The notes under the pieces were generated by a model, which was not told the origin of the DNA, searched no databases, and saw only the letters and a program-made list of their open reading frames with translations. Source: Kribbella voronezhensis (lineage in GTDB: Bacteria; Actinomycetota; Actinomycetes; Propionibacteriales; Kribbellaceae). From it: DNA of 64,000 bases. A program made the translations under genes and the position numbers. The stretch lies in assembly GCF_004365175.1 (NCBI RefSeq), contig NZ_SOCE01000002.1, positions 558,001 to 622,000 of the forward strand. The letters are read 5' to 3'. Below are positions 49,653 to 60,295 of this stretch, piece after piece (the stretch's first letter is position 1; each line of letters begins with the position of its first letter).

Positions 49653-51562
49653 CGGCTGCTGCTCCAGCGGGTTCGTGCGCTGTGGATGGGGTTCGCGTCC
49701 TGCAGGAAGTCGTCGAAGCGGTAGCCCGCGATCTTGGCGATCTCCAGCAGGGCGGCGGCGTGTTCCTGGTTCTCGCAGTTGCCGAGCCGGACCCGGCCCT
49801 GCTCGACGATCCGGTCGAACGACTCCGCGTCCCGCACCGAGATGACCAGCGGGAAGCCGAAGCGCTCGCGGTACGCGGCGGTGATCGAGGCGAGCTCGTC
49901 GCGATCCGGCTCGGACAGGTAGGTCAGGCCGCGGGCCGCCTGGTCGCGCAGCGACGCCTCGCCGCTGAGTCCGTCCGCGACGAACTGCGAGCCGAGCTGC
50001 GGGTAGGACTCGATCAACTCGCGCTGCTCGTCCTTCGATCCGGAGAAGAGTGCCTCCTGGAACGAGCGGCGGAGCGCGTGGGTGTCGGCGAACGGCCGCA
50101 TCTCCCAGGCCCGCTCGACCATCCAGGTGGGTCCCTGGAACAGATCGGAGAAGGTCGCGACGAACTCGGCGCGGCTCATCTCGTTCACCTGGTCCAGCCG
50201 GATGGTGTCGCCCGGCTGGCCGGCGACGGCGGGGCCGAAGTCCTTGCCGACGTGGTGGAACAGCAGGTTGAGCCCGATCGCGGTCAGGCTGCCGAGGGTG
50301 ATGCCGCTGCCGAAGATGATCTCGGCCCAGCCCGGCACCGCCTGGGAGATCTGCGGCTGCGCGGTGACGTACATGGCCAGGCCGACGCTGGTCGCCACGA
50401 TCACCACGTTGCGGTGGTCGTGGAAGTCGACCTTGGCCAGTGTCTGGAACCCGACGACCGCGACGGTGGCGAACATCGCCAGGGCGGCGCCACCCAGTAC
50501 CGGATGCGGGACTCCCGCGACGACAGCACCGGCCTTCGGCACCAGGCCGAGCAGGATCATGATCCCGCCGGCGGCCGCGACCACCCAGCGGCTCTTCACC
50601 CGGGTGAGCCGGACCAGGCCGACGTTCTCGGCGAAACACGTGTAGGGGAAGGAGTTGAAGACACCGCCGATGGTGGTGGCTAGGCCGTCGGCGCGCAGTG
50701 CCCGGGCGATGTCTTCGCGGCCGATCCGCTTCTCGACGATCTCGCCGGTCGCGAACACGTCACCGGTGGTCTCGACGGCGGTGATCAGCATGACCACGAT
50801 CATCGAGATGATCGCCGCGACCGAGAACTTCGGCCAGCCGAAGTTGAACGGCGTGGTCACGCCGACCCAGTTCGCGCCGCTGACCGCGCCGAAGTGGGCG
50901 TCGCCGAAGGCCCAGGCGACCGCCGTGCCGACGACGAGGCCGACCAGGACGGCGATCGTCGCCAGGAAGCCCTTGAAGATCCGCTGGATCGCGACGATCA
51001 GCGCCAGCGTTCCCAGTGCGTAGGCCAGGTTCTTCCCGCTGGTCGGGTCGGAGGTCGGGCCTGCGCCGCCAGTGGCATCCCCGGCGGCCACGGGCAGCAG
51101 GGCCAGGCCGATGATCGTGATGACCGAGCCGGTCACGACGGGTGGGAAGAACCGGATCAGCCGGCTGAAGTAGGGGGCGATCAGGAAGGTCGCCAGACCG
51201 GCCACGAGCACCGCGCCGTAGATGACCAGCAGGCCGTCGGTCCCACCTCCGGCGGCGAGGCCGATCGCGATCATCGGCGAGACCGCGGTGAAGGTGACGC
51301 CCTGCAGCAGCGGCAGCCGGACCCCGACCTTCCAGAAGCCGACCGACTGGATGATCGAGGCGATGCCGCAGGTGAACAGGTCGGCGTTGATCAGGTGCAC
51401 CAGCTGGCCGGTGCTCAGCCCGATGGAGTTCGCCAGCAGGATCGGGACGATCACCGCGCCGGCGTAGAAGGCGAGGACGTGCTGGGTGCCGTACACGGCG
51501 AGGCGTCCGGGCGAGAGCACCTGGTCCACCGGATGACGGGAAGCTCGCGTTTTTGCCTTCAT
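49649..51562 (-). CDS. Xanthine/urate permease (NCS2) fused to a C-terminal OHCU decarboxylase-like domain
   Basis: A 637-aa fusion, first gene of the purine operon. Residues about 1-440 are an NCS2/NAT purine permease with GTQHVLAFYAG (the helix 1 QH motif) and the NAT signature ENVGLVRLTRVKSR. Residues about 456-620 match OHCU decarboxylase (MSRAEFVATFSDLFQGPTWMVERAW ... AAYRERFGFPLVISVR ... LEIAKIAGYRFDDFL). In that domain the catalytic His of the usual HP motif is Tyr520 (SYPQLG) and the S-x-x-E-Q Glu is Asp540 (SLRDQ), while a complete uraD is present in the same operon. The extra domain may therefore bind rather than convert a urate-derived ligand. ATG 51562 has GGAAGG upstream. Confidence 0.9.
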   Translation of the reverse strand: MKAKTRASRHPVDQVLSPGRLAVYGTQHVLAFYAGAVIVPILLANSIGLSTGQLVHLINADLFTCGIASIIQSVGFWKVGVRLPLLQGVTFTAVSPMIAIGLAAGGGTDGLLVIYGAVLVAGLATFLIAPYFSRLIRFFPPVVTGSVITIIGLALLPVAAGDATGGAGPTSDPTSGKNLAYALGTLALIVAIQRIFKGFLATIAVLVGLVVGTAVAWAFGDAHFGAVSGANWVGVTTPFNFGWPKFSVAAIISMIVVMLITAVETTGDVFATGEIVEKRIGREDIARALRADGLATTIGGVFNSFPYTCFAENVGLVRLTRVKSRWVVAAAGGIMILLGLVPKAGAVVAGVPHPVLGGAALAMFATVAVVGFQTLAKVDFHDHRNVVIVATSVGLAMYVTAQPQISQAVPGWAEIIFGSGITLGSLTAIGLNLLFHHVGKDFGPAVAGQPGDTIRLDQVNEMSRAEFVATFSDLFQGPTWMVERAWEMRPFADTHALRRSFQEALFSGSKDEQRELIESYPQLGSQFVADGLSGEASLRDQAARGLTYLSEPDRDELASITAAYRERFGFPLVISVRDAESFDRIVEQGRVRLGNCENQEHAAALLEIAKIAGYRFDDFLQDANPIHSARTRWSSSR

Positions 51563-51638
51563 CGGGCACCTTCCAAGGGGTCGCGGGCGGTTCTGGCCTG
51601 CACGACAGCTTGGGCTCAGCGGAGCGCGGATTGCACCC

Positions 51639-51648
51639 GAGGAACCTC
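51639..51648. promoter_or_regulatory. GAGG-AA-CCTC element upstream of the purine operon
   Basis: A short palindrome with the same GGAGG/CCTCC halves as the centre of the large palindrome 40 bp away; a second candidate PucR site. Confidence 0.4.
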
Positions 51649-51670
51649 CGAACTTGGCCCGATTCAGGGT

Positions 51671-51702
51671 CGCTCGCTTTGGAGGATCCTCCAAAGCGAG
51701 CG
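51671..51702. promoter_or_regulatory. Perfect 32-bp palindrome between pucR and the purine operon
   Basis: CGCTCGCTTTGGAGGA is followed directly by its exact reverse complement, with no loop. It starts 2 bp past the pucR stop codon and lies about 110 bp before the permease start. It can act as an operator (centre TTTGGAGGATCCTCCAAA) and may also stop pucR transcription, but there is no T tract. Confidence 0.7.
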
Positions 51703-51704
51703 GC

Positions 51705-53237
51705 TCAGAGCGACTTGAGCGCCAGGAACACGTCGACGCGGTCCTCGAACCGCGACAGATCGCGACCGGTCAGTTGCTCGATGCGTTCGATCCGGTAGCG
51801 AACCGTGTTGACGTGCAGGTGCAGCGCCTCGGCCGCACGGGACCACGAGCCCGAACAGGCCAGGAACTCGTTCAGGGTCGCGATCAGGTCGGCGCGGGTC
51901 CGGCGGTCGTGTTCGAGAACCGGTCCGAGCACCCGGTGCGCGTAGGTGCGCCGTACGTCGTCCGGCACGGTGGCCAGCAGCAGAACGTGCGAGGCGACCT
52001 CGTCGGAGGTGACGACAGAGATCCGGGTTCGTCCGGCCAGCGCGGCCCGCTGGGCGAAGCGCGCTTCCTCCAGCGCACCGGTCAAGGCGTCGGCCGTCGT
52101 CTCGCCACTGACGCCGATCGTGAGCCTTGCCCTGGCCAGGCCGGGGGAGAGCCGGCCGAAGGCGCGACGAAGCAGATTCGGCAGGTCCGGAGAAGCGGGC
52201 AGCAAGGCGACCGGCAGTCCGTCGCGTCCGGTGGCGACGACCGCGGGACCGACGGTGAGTGCGACGTCCTCGAAGATCGTCAGCGCGATCTCGACCGGCC
52301 CGTCGTCGCGCAACTCGCCCACCGCGACGACCATCGGCCGGTCCGAGTGCACTCCGGCCTGGCGCAAGCGGGTTGCGACCTCGGCCGGTGGTCCGCCGGA
52401 CTCGATCAGAGCGAGCGCGTCGGCGACCAACGGTCGCAGAGCAAGGCGGCCTTCGTCGCGGCGTACTCGGTCGAGGGCCGCGATCGCAGACAGTTCCTGC
52501 ACCGCCTCGACATGGGCACGGGACCACTGGGTGTGGTCGCCCTCGACGACCAGCAGCCAGGCGGTCAGCCGGTTCCCGAGTCCCGACCCGATCGGGAACA
52601 GGCTGTACGGCGTACCGTCGGCCTCCGCGACCGCCGGGGTGCGTTCGGCGGTCAGGAACCGCCGCGTCACCGCGTCGAGAGTGTCGTCGTCCAGTGGCCC
52701 GGGCCCCGGTACGACGTGTCGCCCGGTGGAGGTGATCACCCGGCAGTCGTGCCCGATCTCGGTCGAGATCCGGGCCGTCAGCTCGTCGAGACTGCGGCCG
52801 GAAGCGATTGCCGACAGCAACTGCCGCTGGCGGACGAGACTCGCGGACAACCGGGCGCCGGTGTCGGCCGAACCGGCGGCCGCGACGTACTCCGTCACGT
52901 CCGCGAAGGCGACCTCGGTGGGCACCTCGACGAGGGTGACCTGGTGGCGCCGGCAGGCCTCGAGCAGATCGTCGGGGATCGTGCCGAGCAGTGCCTTGCC
53001 GGCGAGGATCGTGGTGGCGCCCCGGCCCGCGACCGAGGCGACAAAGGTCTCGCTGTCCGCGGCACCGCGGCGCCAGACCAGCCCGGTCAGGACCAGCTCG
53101 CCGCCGTTGAGGTAGTTACCCGGTTCGAGCAGGTCGGTGGTGATGATCCGGCCGATCGGACGGTCGTAGGCGCCTTGGGCCGCATGCAGCAGCTGGAGCC
53201 GCAGTTCGGGTGCGTCGAACAGCTCCGAGAGCAGCAT
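51705..53237 (-). CDS. pucR: PucR-family regulator of purine catabolism
   Basis: A 510-aa activator-type protein. The N-terminal purine catabolism domain (about 1-120: LLSELFDAPELRLQLLHAAQGAYDRPIGRIITTDLLEPGNYLNGGELVLTGLVW) is followed by a middle GGDEF-related region and a C-terminal PucR HTH (AAEALHLHVNTVRYRIERIEQLTG, about 470-493). It lies immediately upstream of the purine operon on the same strand and next to the diverging hyi operon. A TTGGAGGA sequence similar to the centre of the 51671-51702 palindrome sits about 30 bp before its own start (53265-53272), which suggests autoregulation. Confidence 0.93.
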   Translation of the reverse strand: MLLSELFDAPELRLQLLHAAQGAYDRPIGRIITTDLLEPGNYLNGGELVLTGLVWRRGAADSETFVASVAGRGATTILAGKALLGTIPDDLLEACRRHQVTLVEVPTEVAFADVTEYVAAAGSADTGARLSASLVRQRQLLSAIASGRSLDELTARISTEIGHDCRVITSTGRHVVPGPGPLDDDTLDAVTRRFLTAERTPAVAEADGTPYSLFPIGSGLGNRLTAWLLVVEGDHTQWSRAHVEAVQELSAIAALDRVRRDEGRLALRPLVADALALIESGGPPAEVATRLRQAGVHSDRPMVVAVGELRDDGPVEIALTIFEDVALTVGPAVVATGRDGLPVALLPASPDLPNLLRRAFGRLSPGLARARLTIGVSGETTADALTGALEEARFAQRAALAGRTRISVVTSDEVASHVLLLATVPDDVRRTYAHRVLGPVLEHDRRTRADLIATLNEFLACSGSWSRAAEALHLHVNTVRYRIERIEQLTGRDLSRFEDRVDVFLALKSL

Positions 53238-53349
53238 CTCGACCTCCTCAGCCCGGCAAGCTCCTTGGAGGAACGTACAACGCGGGCCCGCGCGCGCGAT
53301 ACGTCCGTGGGGGCAACGTCCAGACCTGGCCGGTCCGGTCGCCCGGCGC

Positions 53350-53379
53350 TTGACGGGCCGGTGCGAGCCATCCTATGGT
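53350..53379 (+). promoter_or_regulatory. Sigma70-like promoter of the hyi operon
   Basis: TTGACG at 53350-53355 and TATGGT at 53374-53379 with an 18-bp spacer. The likely start point falls in the first IclR-type site at 53382. Confidence 0.5.
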
Positions 53380-53381
53380 CA

Positions 53382-53418
53382 TTTCGCATAGCAGAAGCAA
53401 GTTTCCATAATGCGGAAA
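53382..53418. promoter_or_regulatory. IclR operators in front of hyi
   Basis: TTTCC-ataatgc-GGAAA at 53402-53418 is a clear inverted repeat; TTTC-gcatagc-AGAA at 53382-53396 is a weaker copy. Both follow the TTCC-N7-GGAA design of the sites beside iclR at 39.0 kb. Confidence 0.75.
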
Positions 53419-53435
53419 TATGAGAGAAGGATCCC

Positions 53436-54281
53436 ATGGGCCACGCACTGCGCTACGCGGTGAACTGCTCGATCCTGTTCACCGAGCTGCCGCTGCTGGA
53501 GCGTCCGGTGGCCGCGCGGCAGGCCGGATTCGGCGCCGTCGAGTTCTGGTGGCCGTTCGCCGAGGCGGTGCCGACCGATCGCGAGGCGGATGCCTTCGTG
53601 ACCGCGGTCCGGGACGCCGGTGTCCAGCTGATCGGGCTGAACTTCTTCGCCGGCGACATGCCGGCCGGCGATCGCGGCCTGGTCTCCTGGCCCAAGCGGG
53701 CCGGCGAGTTCCGGGACAACATCGAGGCCACCCTCGGCATCGGCGACCGGCTCGGCTGCCGGGCCTTCAACGCCCTCTACGGCAACCGGGACGACAACCA
53801 CTCCACGACCGAGCAGGACGAACTCGCCGTCGAGAACCTCGGCCTCGCCGCTCAGGCCGCTGCCCGGAGCGACGCGCAGGTGCTGGTGGAACCGGTCAGC
53901 GGCGCAGACAGGTATCCGCTGCGCACGGCCGCCGACGTACTGGCCGTCATCGATCGAGCGCAGACGGCGTACGGCGTACAGAACGTCGGCCTGCTGGCCG
54001 ATCTCTACCACCTCGCGGTCAACGGTGACGACGTCGATCGGGTGATCGCGCAGTACGCCGACCGGATCGCGCACGTCCAGATCGCCGACGCGCCGGGCCG
54101 CAACGAGCCCGGCACCGGCACGCTCCCGCTCGATGCCCAGCTGGCCGCGCTCGCGGCCGGCGGCTACGGCGGCTGGGTCAGCTTGGAGTACAAGCCGGCC
54201 ACCACCACTGTCGACAGCTTCGGCTGGCTGCCGCGCGAACGCCGCGGCGCGGCCGACCCCGCCAAGGAGACTCAGTCATGA
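53436..54281 (+). CDS. hyi: Hydroxypyruvate isomerase
   Basis: A 281-aa TIM-barrel isomerase that interconverts hydroxypyruvate and tartronate semialdehyde. LRYAVNCSILFTELPLLERPVAARQAGFGAVEFWWPF, LLADLYHLAVNGDD and IAHVQIADAPGRNEPGTG with the final YKP segment match. It is the first gene of a six-gene glyoxylate/allantoin operon and is preceded by a promoter with IclR-type sites. ATG 53436 has GAGAGAAGGA upstream. Confidence 0.94.
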   Translation: MGHALRYAVNCSILFTELPLLERPVAARQAGFGAVEFWWPFAEAVPTDREADAFVTAVRDAGVQLIGLNFFAGDMPAGDRGLVSWPKRAGEFRDNIEATLGIGDRLGCRAFNALYGNRDDNHSTTEQDELAVENLGLAAQAAARSDAQVLVEPVSGADRYPLRTAADVLAVIDRAQTAYGVQNVGLLADLYHLAVNGDDVDRVIAQYADRIAHVQIADAPGRNEPGTGTLPLDAQLAALAAGGYGGWVSLEYKPATTTVDSFGWLPRERRGAADPAKETQS

Positions 54282-55161
54282 CGAACATCGCCTTCATCGG
54301 CCTCGGCATCATGGGCAGCCCGATGGCCGTCCACCTCGCCACCGCCGGGCACCAGGTCGCCGGCGTGAACCTCGACCCGTCCCGGGCCAGGCCGCTCGTC
54401 GAGGCGGGCGGCCGCGCGGCCGAATCGATCGCGGACGCGGTCAAGGACGCCGACGTGGTCTGCGTGATGGTTCCGGACTCACCGGACGTCGAACTGGTGC
54501 TCGCCGGCGAGGGTGGCGTGTTCGAGAACGCGCAGCCGGACGCGCTGATCATCGACTTCTCCAGCATCCGGCCGGACGTCACCATCGAGCTGGCCCGGCA
54601 GGCCCGCGAGCGCGGCTTCCGGCTGCTCGACGCCCCGGTCTCCGGCGGCGAGACGGGTGCGCGAAATGCCGCGCTGTCCATCATGGTCGGCGGCGAGGCC
54701 GGTGACTTCCAGGAAGCCAGGCCGTTGTTCGACGCGGTCGGCAAGACCATCGTCCATGTCGGTGCGAGTGGAGCCGGGCAGACGGTGAAGGCAGCGAACC
54801 AGCTGATCGTCGCCGCCAACATCCAGGCGCTCTCCGAGGCCGTCGTCTTCCTGGAGGCGTACGGCGTGGACACGAAGGCGGCCCTCGAAGTACTGGGCGG
54901 CGGGCTGGCCGGGTCGGCGGTGCTGAACCAGAAGAAGGAGAACATGTTGTCGCGCTCCTTCCAGCCGGGCTTCCGGATCGACCTGCACCACAAGGACATG
55001 GGCATCGTCACCGCGGCCGCCCGCGAGCGAGGGGTCGTCGTACCGCTCGGTTCGCTGGTCGCGCAGTTGGTGGCGTCCGCCCGGGTGAACGGCGACGGCG
55101 GTCTCGACCACTCCGCTCTGCTGCGCGGCGTCGAGCGGCTGTCCGGAAAGGCGTCGGACTG

Positions 55162-55162
<1 letters not shown>
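54278..55162 (+). CDS. glxR: Tartronate semialdehyde reductase
   Basis: A 294-aa beta-hydroxyacid dehydrogenase that reduces tartronate semialdehyde to glycerate. NADH motif GLGIMGSPM (8-16), substrate motif DAPVSGGETGA (118-128) and catalytic Lys171 (GQTVKAANQ) are present. ATG overlaps the hyi stop (ATGA). Confidence 0.95.
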
Positions 55163-56936
<1,774 letters not shown>

Positions 56937-56937
<1 letters not shown>

Positions 56938-58073
56938 TGCGCATCTTGGTTGCCGCTGACAAGTTCAAAGGCAGTTCGAGTAGCGCCGAAGTGGCGGCCG
57001 CAGTGAGTGACGGCGTACGGCGGGTTCGGCCGGACGTTGTGATCGACTCGGTGCCCGTGGCTGACGGCGGCGACGGCACTCTCGCCGCCGCCCTCGCCGC
57101 GGGATTCGAGCTCGTACCGCGAACTGCCACCGGTCCGACGGGTGAGCCGGTGTCCACCGGCTTCGCGCGGCGGGGTGACGTTGCCGTTGTCGAGTTGGCC
57201 GAGGCGTCGGGGCTGAGCCGGCTGCCCGGGGGCGAGCCGGCTCCGCTGACCGCGAGTTCGCGCGGTACGGGCGAGCTGATCGCCGCGGCGATCGACAGCG
57301 GTTGCACCCAGGTGATCCTGGGGATCGGCGGCAGCGCCTGCACCGACGGCGGAGCAGGACTGCTCCGAGCCCTCGGCGCCCGGCTGCTGGACGCAGACGG
57401 CGAGGAACTGACAGAAGGTGGCGCCGCGCTGGCATCGGCTGACTCGCTCGATCTGACCGCACTCAACGACCGCCTGGCCGGAGTACAGATTGTCGTGGCG
57501 TGCGACGTGGACAACCCGCTGACCGGTCCGACCGGCGCGGCGGCGATCTACGGCCCGCAGAAGGGTGCATCGCCCGAGCAGGTCGAGCAATTGGATGCTG
57601 CGCTCACACACTGGTCCAACCTGGTCGGGTCTCAGTGCCGTGACCTGCCTGGGGCCGGCGCGGCGGGGGGTGTGGGGTTCGCGGCGTTGGCGGTGTTGGG
57701 GGCGGGGATGCGGCCGGGGATCGAGCTCTTGCTCAATCTGGTTGGGTTTCAGGAGCGGGTGGAGGACGCTGAGTTGGTGATCACCGGCGAAGGGGCGCTG
57801 GATGAGCAGACCTTGCGTGGGAAGGCGGTCGCTGGTGTCGCCGCGGCTGCGCGCAAGGCCGGCGTACCGGTGGTGGCGGTGTGTGGGAGCAACCGACTCG
57901 ACGACGACCGGCTGAGGGAAGCTGGAATCGCGGCCGTCTATGCGTTGACGGACCTCGAACCCGACGTACGGAAGTGCATCGCCGAACCCGTTCCGCTGCT
58001 GAGGCAGCTCGGTGAGCGGATTGCCGGCGACTGGAGCTTTACGATGACTGCAACTGAGAGGGGCGTCGTATGA
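56937..58073 (+). CDS. glxK: Glycerate kinase
   Basis: A 378-aa kinase of the GlxK/GarK type, which phosphorylates glycerate at C2 to feed glycolysis. ILVAADKFKGSSSSAEVAAAV, VADGGDGTLAAAL and LGIGGSACTDGGAGLLRALG are the family motifs, with GAAGGVGFAALAVLGAGMRPGIELLL in the second domain. The ATG shares bases with the gcl stop (TGATG). From about 57650 the codon choice shifts to G-rich third positions, without a frame change. Confidence 0.95.
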
Positions 58074-59413
58074 CCGCGCTGGACCTCGTCGTCCGGGCCC
58101 GCCGGATCATCGGTACGACGGGCGACCTGCCCGGCGCTGTCGGCGTGAAAGACGGCCGGATCGTCGCCGTCGAGCCGTACGAGTCGGCCCTCGCAGGCGC
58201 CCGCGAACACCACCTCGGCGACGACGAGGTGCTGCTTCCAGGCCTGGTCGATTCGCATGTGCACGTCAACGACCCGGGCCGGACCGACTGGGAAGGCTTC
58301 ACCAGCGCCACTCGCGCGGCGGCCGCCGGCGGCGTCACCACGATCATCGACATGCCACTCAACAGCATCCCGCCGACCTGCGACGTGCCCGCGCTGGAGT
58401 TGAAGCAGAAGGTCGCCGGGAGCCAGGCGTACGTCGACGTCGGGTTCTGGGGCGGCGCGATTCCTGGCAATGCCAGCCAGTTGCGTCCGTTGCACGACGC
58501 CGGTGTCTTCGGCTTCAAGTGCTTCCTGCTGCATTCGGGCGTCGACGAGTTCCCGCCGCTGAACCCGGCGGAGCTCGAGCTCGCGATGCGCGAGATCAGC
58601 GCGTTCGACGGGCTGCTGATCGTGCACGCCGAGGACGCCCACCGGATCGAGGACGCGCCCGCGCCGAACGGGGCCAGCTATCAAGACTTCCTCCGCTCGC
58701 GACCGCGCGAAGCGGAGTACGCCGCCATCGCCGACGTCATCGGGCTCGCCGCGCTGACCGGCTGCCGGGTGCACATCCTGCACGTCTCGAGCGCGGACGT
58801 GCTGCCGATGCTGGCGGAGGCGCGTCGTGACGGCGTACGGATCACCGCGGAGACCTGTCCGCACTACCTCACCTTTTCCGCCGAGGAGATCCCCGCCGGG
58901 GCCACCCAGTACAAGTGCTGTCCGCCCATTCGTGAAGCGGAGAACCGCGAGCTGCTCTGGGAAGGCCTGCGGGACGGTGTGATCGACCTGGTCGTCTCGG
59001 ATCACTCGCCCTCGACGGTCGACCTCAAGTGCCTGGAATCCGGTGACTTCGGCGTGGCCTGGGGTGGCATCGCCTCGCTCCAGCTCGGTCTGCCGGCGGT
59101 GTGGACGCAGGCGCGCCGCCGTGGCTTCACATTGACCGACGTGGCGAGCTGGATGTGCCAGGCGCCCGCGAACCAGGTGGGCCTGCGAAACAAGGGCAGG
59201 ATCGAGCCCGGGTACGACGCGGACTTCTGCGTCCTCGCGCCGGACCAGACCTTCGTCGTGGACGCTCATGCTCTGCAGCACAAGAACCCGCTCACACCGT
59301 ACGACGGCATGTCGCTCACCGGAGTCGTCCGGGAAACCTGGCTTCGCGGTGAGCCTGTCGACCTCGCAGCCGGCCACCGGGGACGCCTGCTGACCCTAGG
59401 AGAACAACGATGA
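58070..59413 (+). CDS. allB: Allantoinase
   Basis: A 447-aa binuclear amidohydrolase opening allantoin to allantoate. Metal ligands His63 and His65 (DSHVHVNDPGRTDWEGF), carboxylated Lys150 (FKCFLLHSGVDEFPP), His186 (VHAEDA), His242-type HILHVSS and an Asp in VVSDHSPS match. It links the urate pathway to the glyoxylate genes of this operon. ATGA overlap with glxK. Confidence 0.95.
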   Translation: MTALDLVVRARRIIGTTGDLPGAVGVKDGRIVAVEPYESALAGAREHHLGDDEVLLPGLVDSHVHVNDPGRTDWEGFTSATRAAAAGGVTTIIDMPLNSIPPTCDVPALELKQKVAGSQAYVDVGFWGGAIPGNASQLRPLHDAGVFGFKCFLLHSGVDEFPPLNPAELELAMREISAFDGLLIVHAEDAHRIEDAPAPNGASYQDFLRSRPREAEYAAIADVIGLAALTGCRVHILHVSSADVLPMLAEARRDGVRITAETCPHYLTFSAEEIPAGATQYKCCPPIREAENRELLWEGLRDGVIDLVVSDHSPSTVDLKCLESGDFGVAWGGIASLQLGLPAVWTQARRRGFTLTDVASWMCQAPANQVGLRNKGRIEPGYDADFCVLAPDQTFVVDAHALQHKNPLTPYDGMSLTGVVRETWLRGEPVDLAAGHRGRLLTLGEQR

Positions 59414-60234
59414 CGTACTACGCTCCGGCCGGTGGACTGCCGGCTCAGACCGAGCTGACCACCGACCGCGCCGTCTTCACCGAGGCGTACGCCGTCCTGC
59501 CGCGCGGGACGATGCGCGACATCGTCACCAGCCAGTTGCCGTTCTGGGAGCACACCCGGCTGTGGGTGCTGGCCCGGCCGCTGTCCGGCTTCGCGGAGAC
59601 GTTCTCGCAGTACATCGTGGAGGTCGCGCCGGGCGGTGGCAGCGACAAGCCGGAGACGGATCCCGGTGCCGAGGCCGTCCTGTTCGTTGTCGAGGGCAAC
59701 TTGTCCCTCACCGTGGAAGGCGACAAGCACGAGCTCGAACCGGGTGGCTACGCGTTCCTGCCGCCGGCGGCCGACTGGACGGTGCGCAACACCAGCGACA
59801 GCAGGGTCGTGTTCCACTTCGTTCGCAAGGCCTACGAGCACGTGGAGGGCATCGACGTACCGGAGGCGTTCGTCACCAACGAGGCGGACGTCGAGGGGCA
59901 CGAGATGCCGGACACGGACGGGCGCTGGAAGACCCAGCGGTTCGCCGATCCGCTCGACGTACGCCACGACATGCACGTCAACATCGTCACCTTCGAGCCC
60001 GGCGGGGTGATCCCTTTCCCGGAGACGCACGTGATGGAACACGGGCTCTACGTGCTGGAGGGCAAGGCGGTCTACCTGCTCAACAAGGACTGGGTCGAGG
60101 TGCAGGAGGGCGACTTCATGTGGCTGCGGTCCTTCTGCCCACAGGCCTGCTATGCCGGTGGACCGGGCCGCTTCCGCTATCTGCTGTACAAGGACGTCAA
60201 CCGGCATCCGAGGCTTCCGAGGCATCACCTGTGA
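59410..60234 (+). CDS. allE: (S)-Ureidoglycine aminohydrolase
   Basis: A 274-aa bicupin Mn2+ enzyme that releases ammonia from ureidoglycine to give ureidoglycolate. Both cupin domains are visible: the first around GGGSDKPETDPGAEAVLFVVEGNLSL, the second with HVNIVTFEPGGVIPFPETHVMEHGLYVLEGKAVYLLNKDW, which carries the metal histidines and glutamate. Its presence shows that allantoate is degraded by an amidohydrolase (AllC) route, although allC is not in this window. ATGA overlap with allB; a hairpin follows. Confidence 0.94.
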   Translation: MTYYAPAGGLPAQTELTTDRAVFTEAYAVLPRGTMRDIVTSQLPFWEHTRLWVLARPLSGFAETFSQYIVEVAPGGGSDKPETDPGAEAVLFVVEGNLSLTVEGDKHELEPGGYAFLPPAADWTVRNTSDSRVVFHFVRKAYEHVEGIDVPEAFVTNEADVEGHEMPDTDGRWKTQRFADPLDVRHDMHVNIVTFEPGGVIPFPETHVMEHGLYVLEGKAVYLLNKDWVEVQEGDFMWLRSFCPQACYAGGPGRFRYLLYKDVNRHPRLPRHHL

Positions 60235-60251
60235 CTGTCGCGATGTTGTGT

Positions 60252-60280
60252 CGTTAGGCTCTTCGGCGTACCGCCTAACG
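60252..60280 (+). terminator. Hairpin after allE
   Basis: cgttaggc pairs perfectly with gcctaacg over a 13-nt loop, 17 bp after the allE stop and 15 bp before the next gene. Possible terminator or leader structure of the aminotransferase gene. Confidence 0.5.
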
Positions 60281-60295
60281 GTGAAAGGGACCCTC

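Noticed and set aside
57650..57800. Frameshift or recombination in glxK suggested by a sudden change to G-rich sequence
   Set aside because: The frame and the motifs GVGFAALAVLGAGMRPGIELLL and ITGEGALDEQTLRGKAV continue normally; only codon choice changes.
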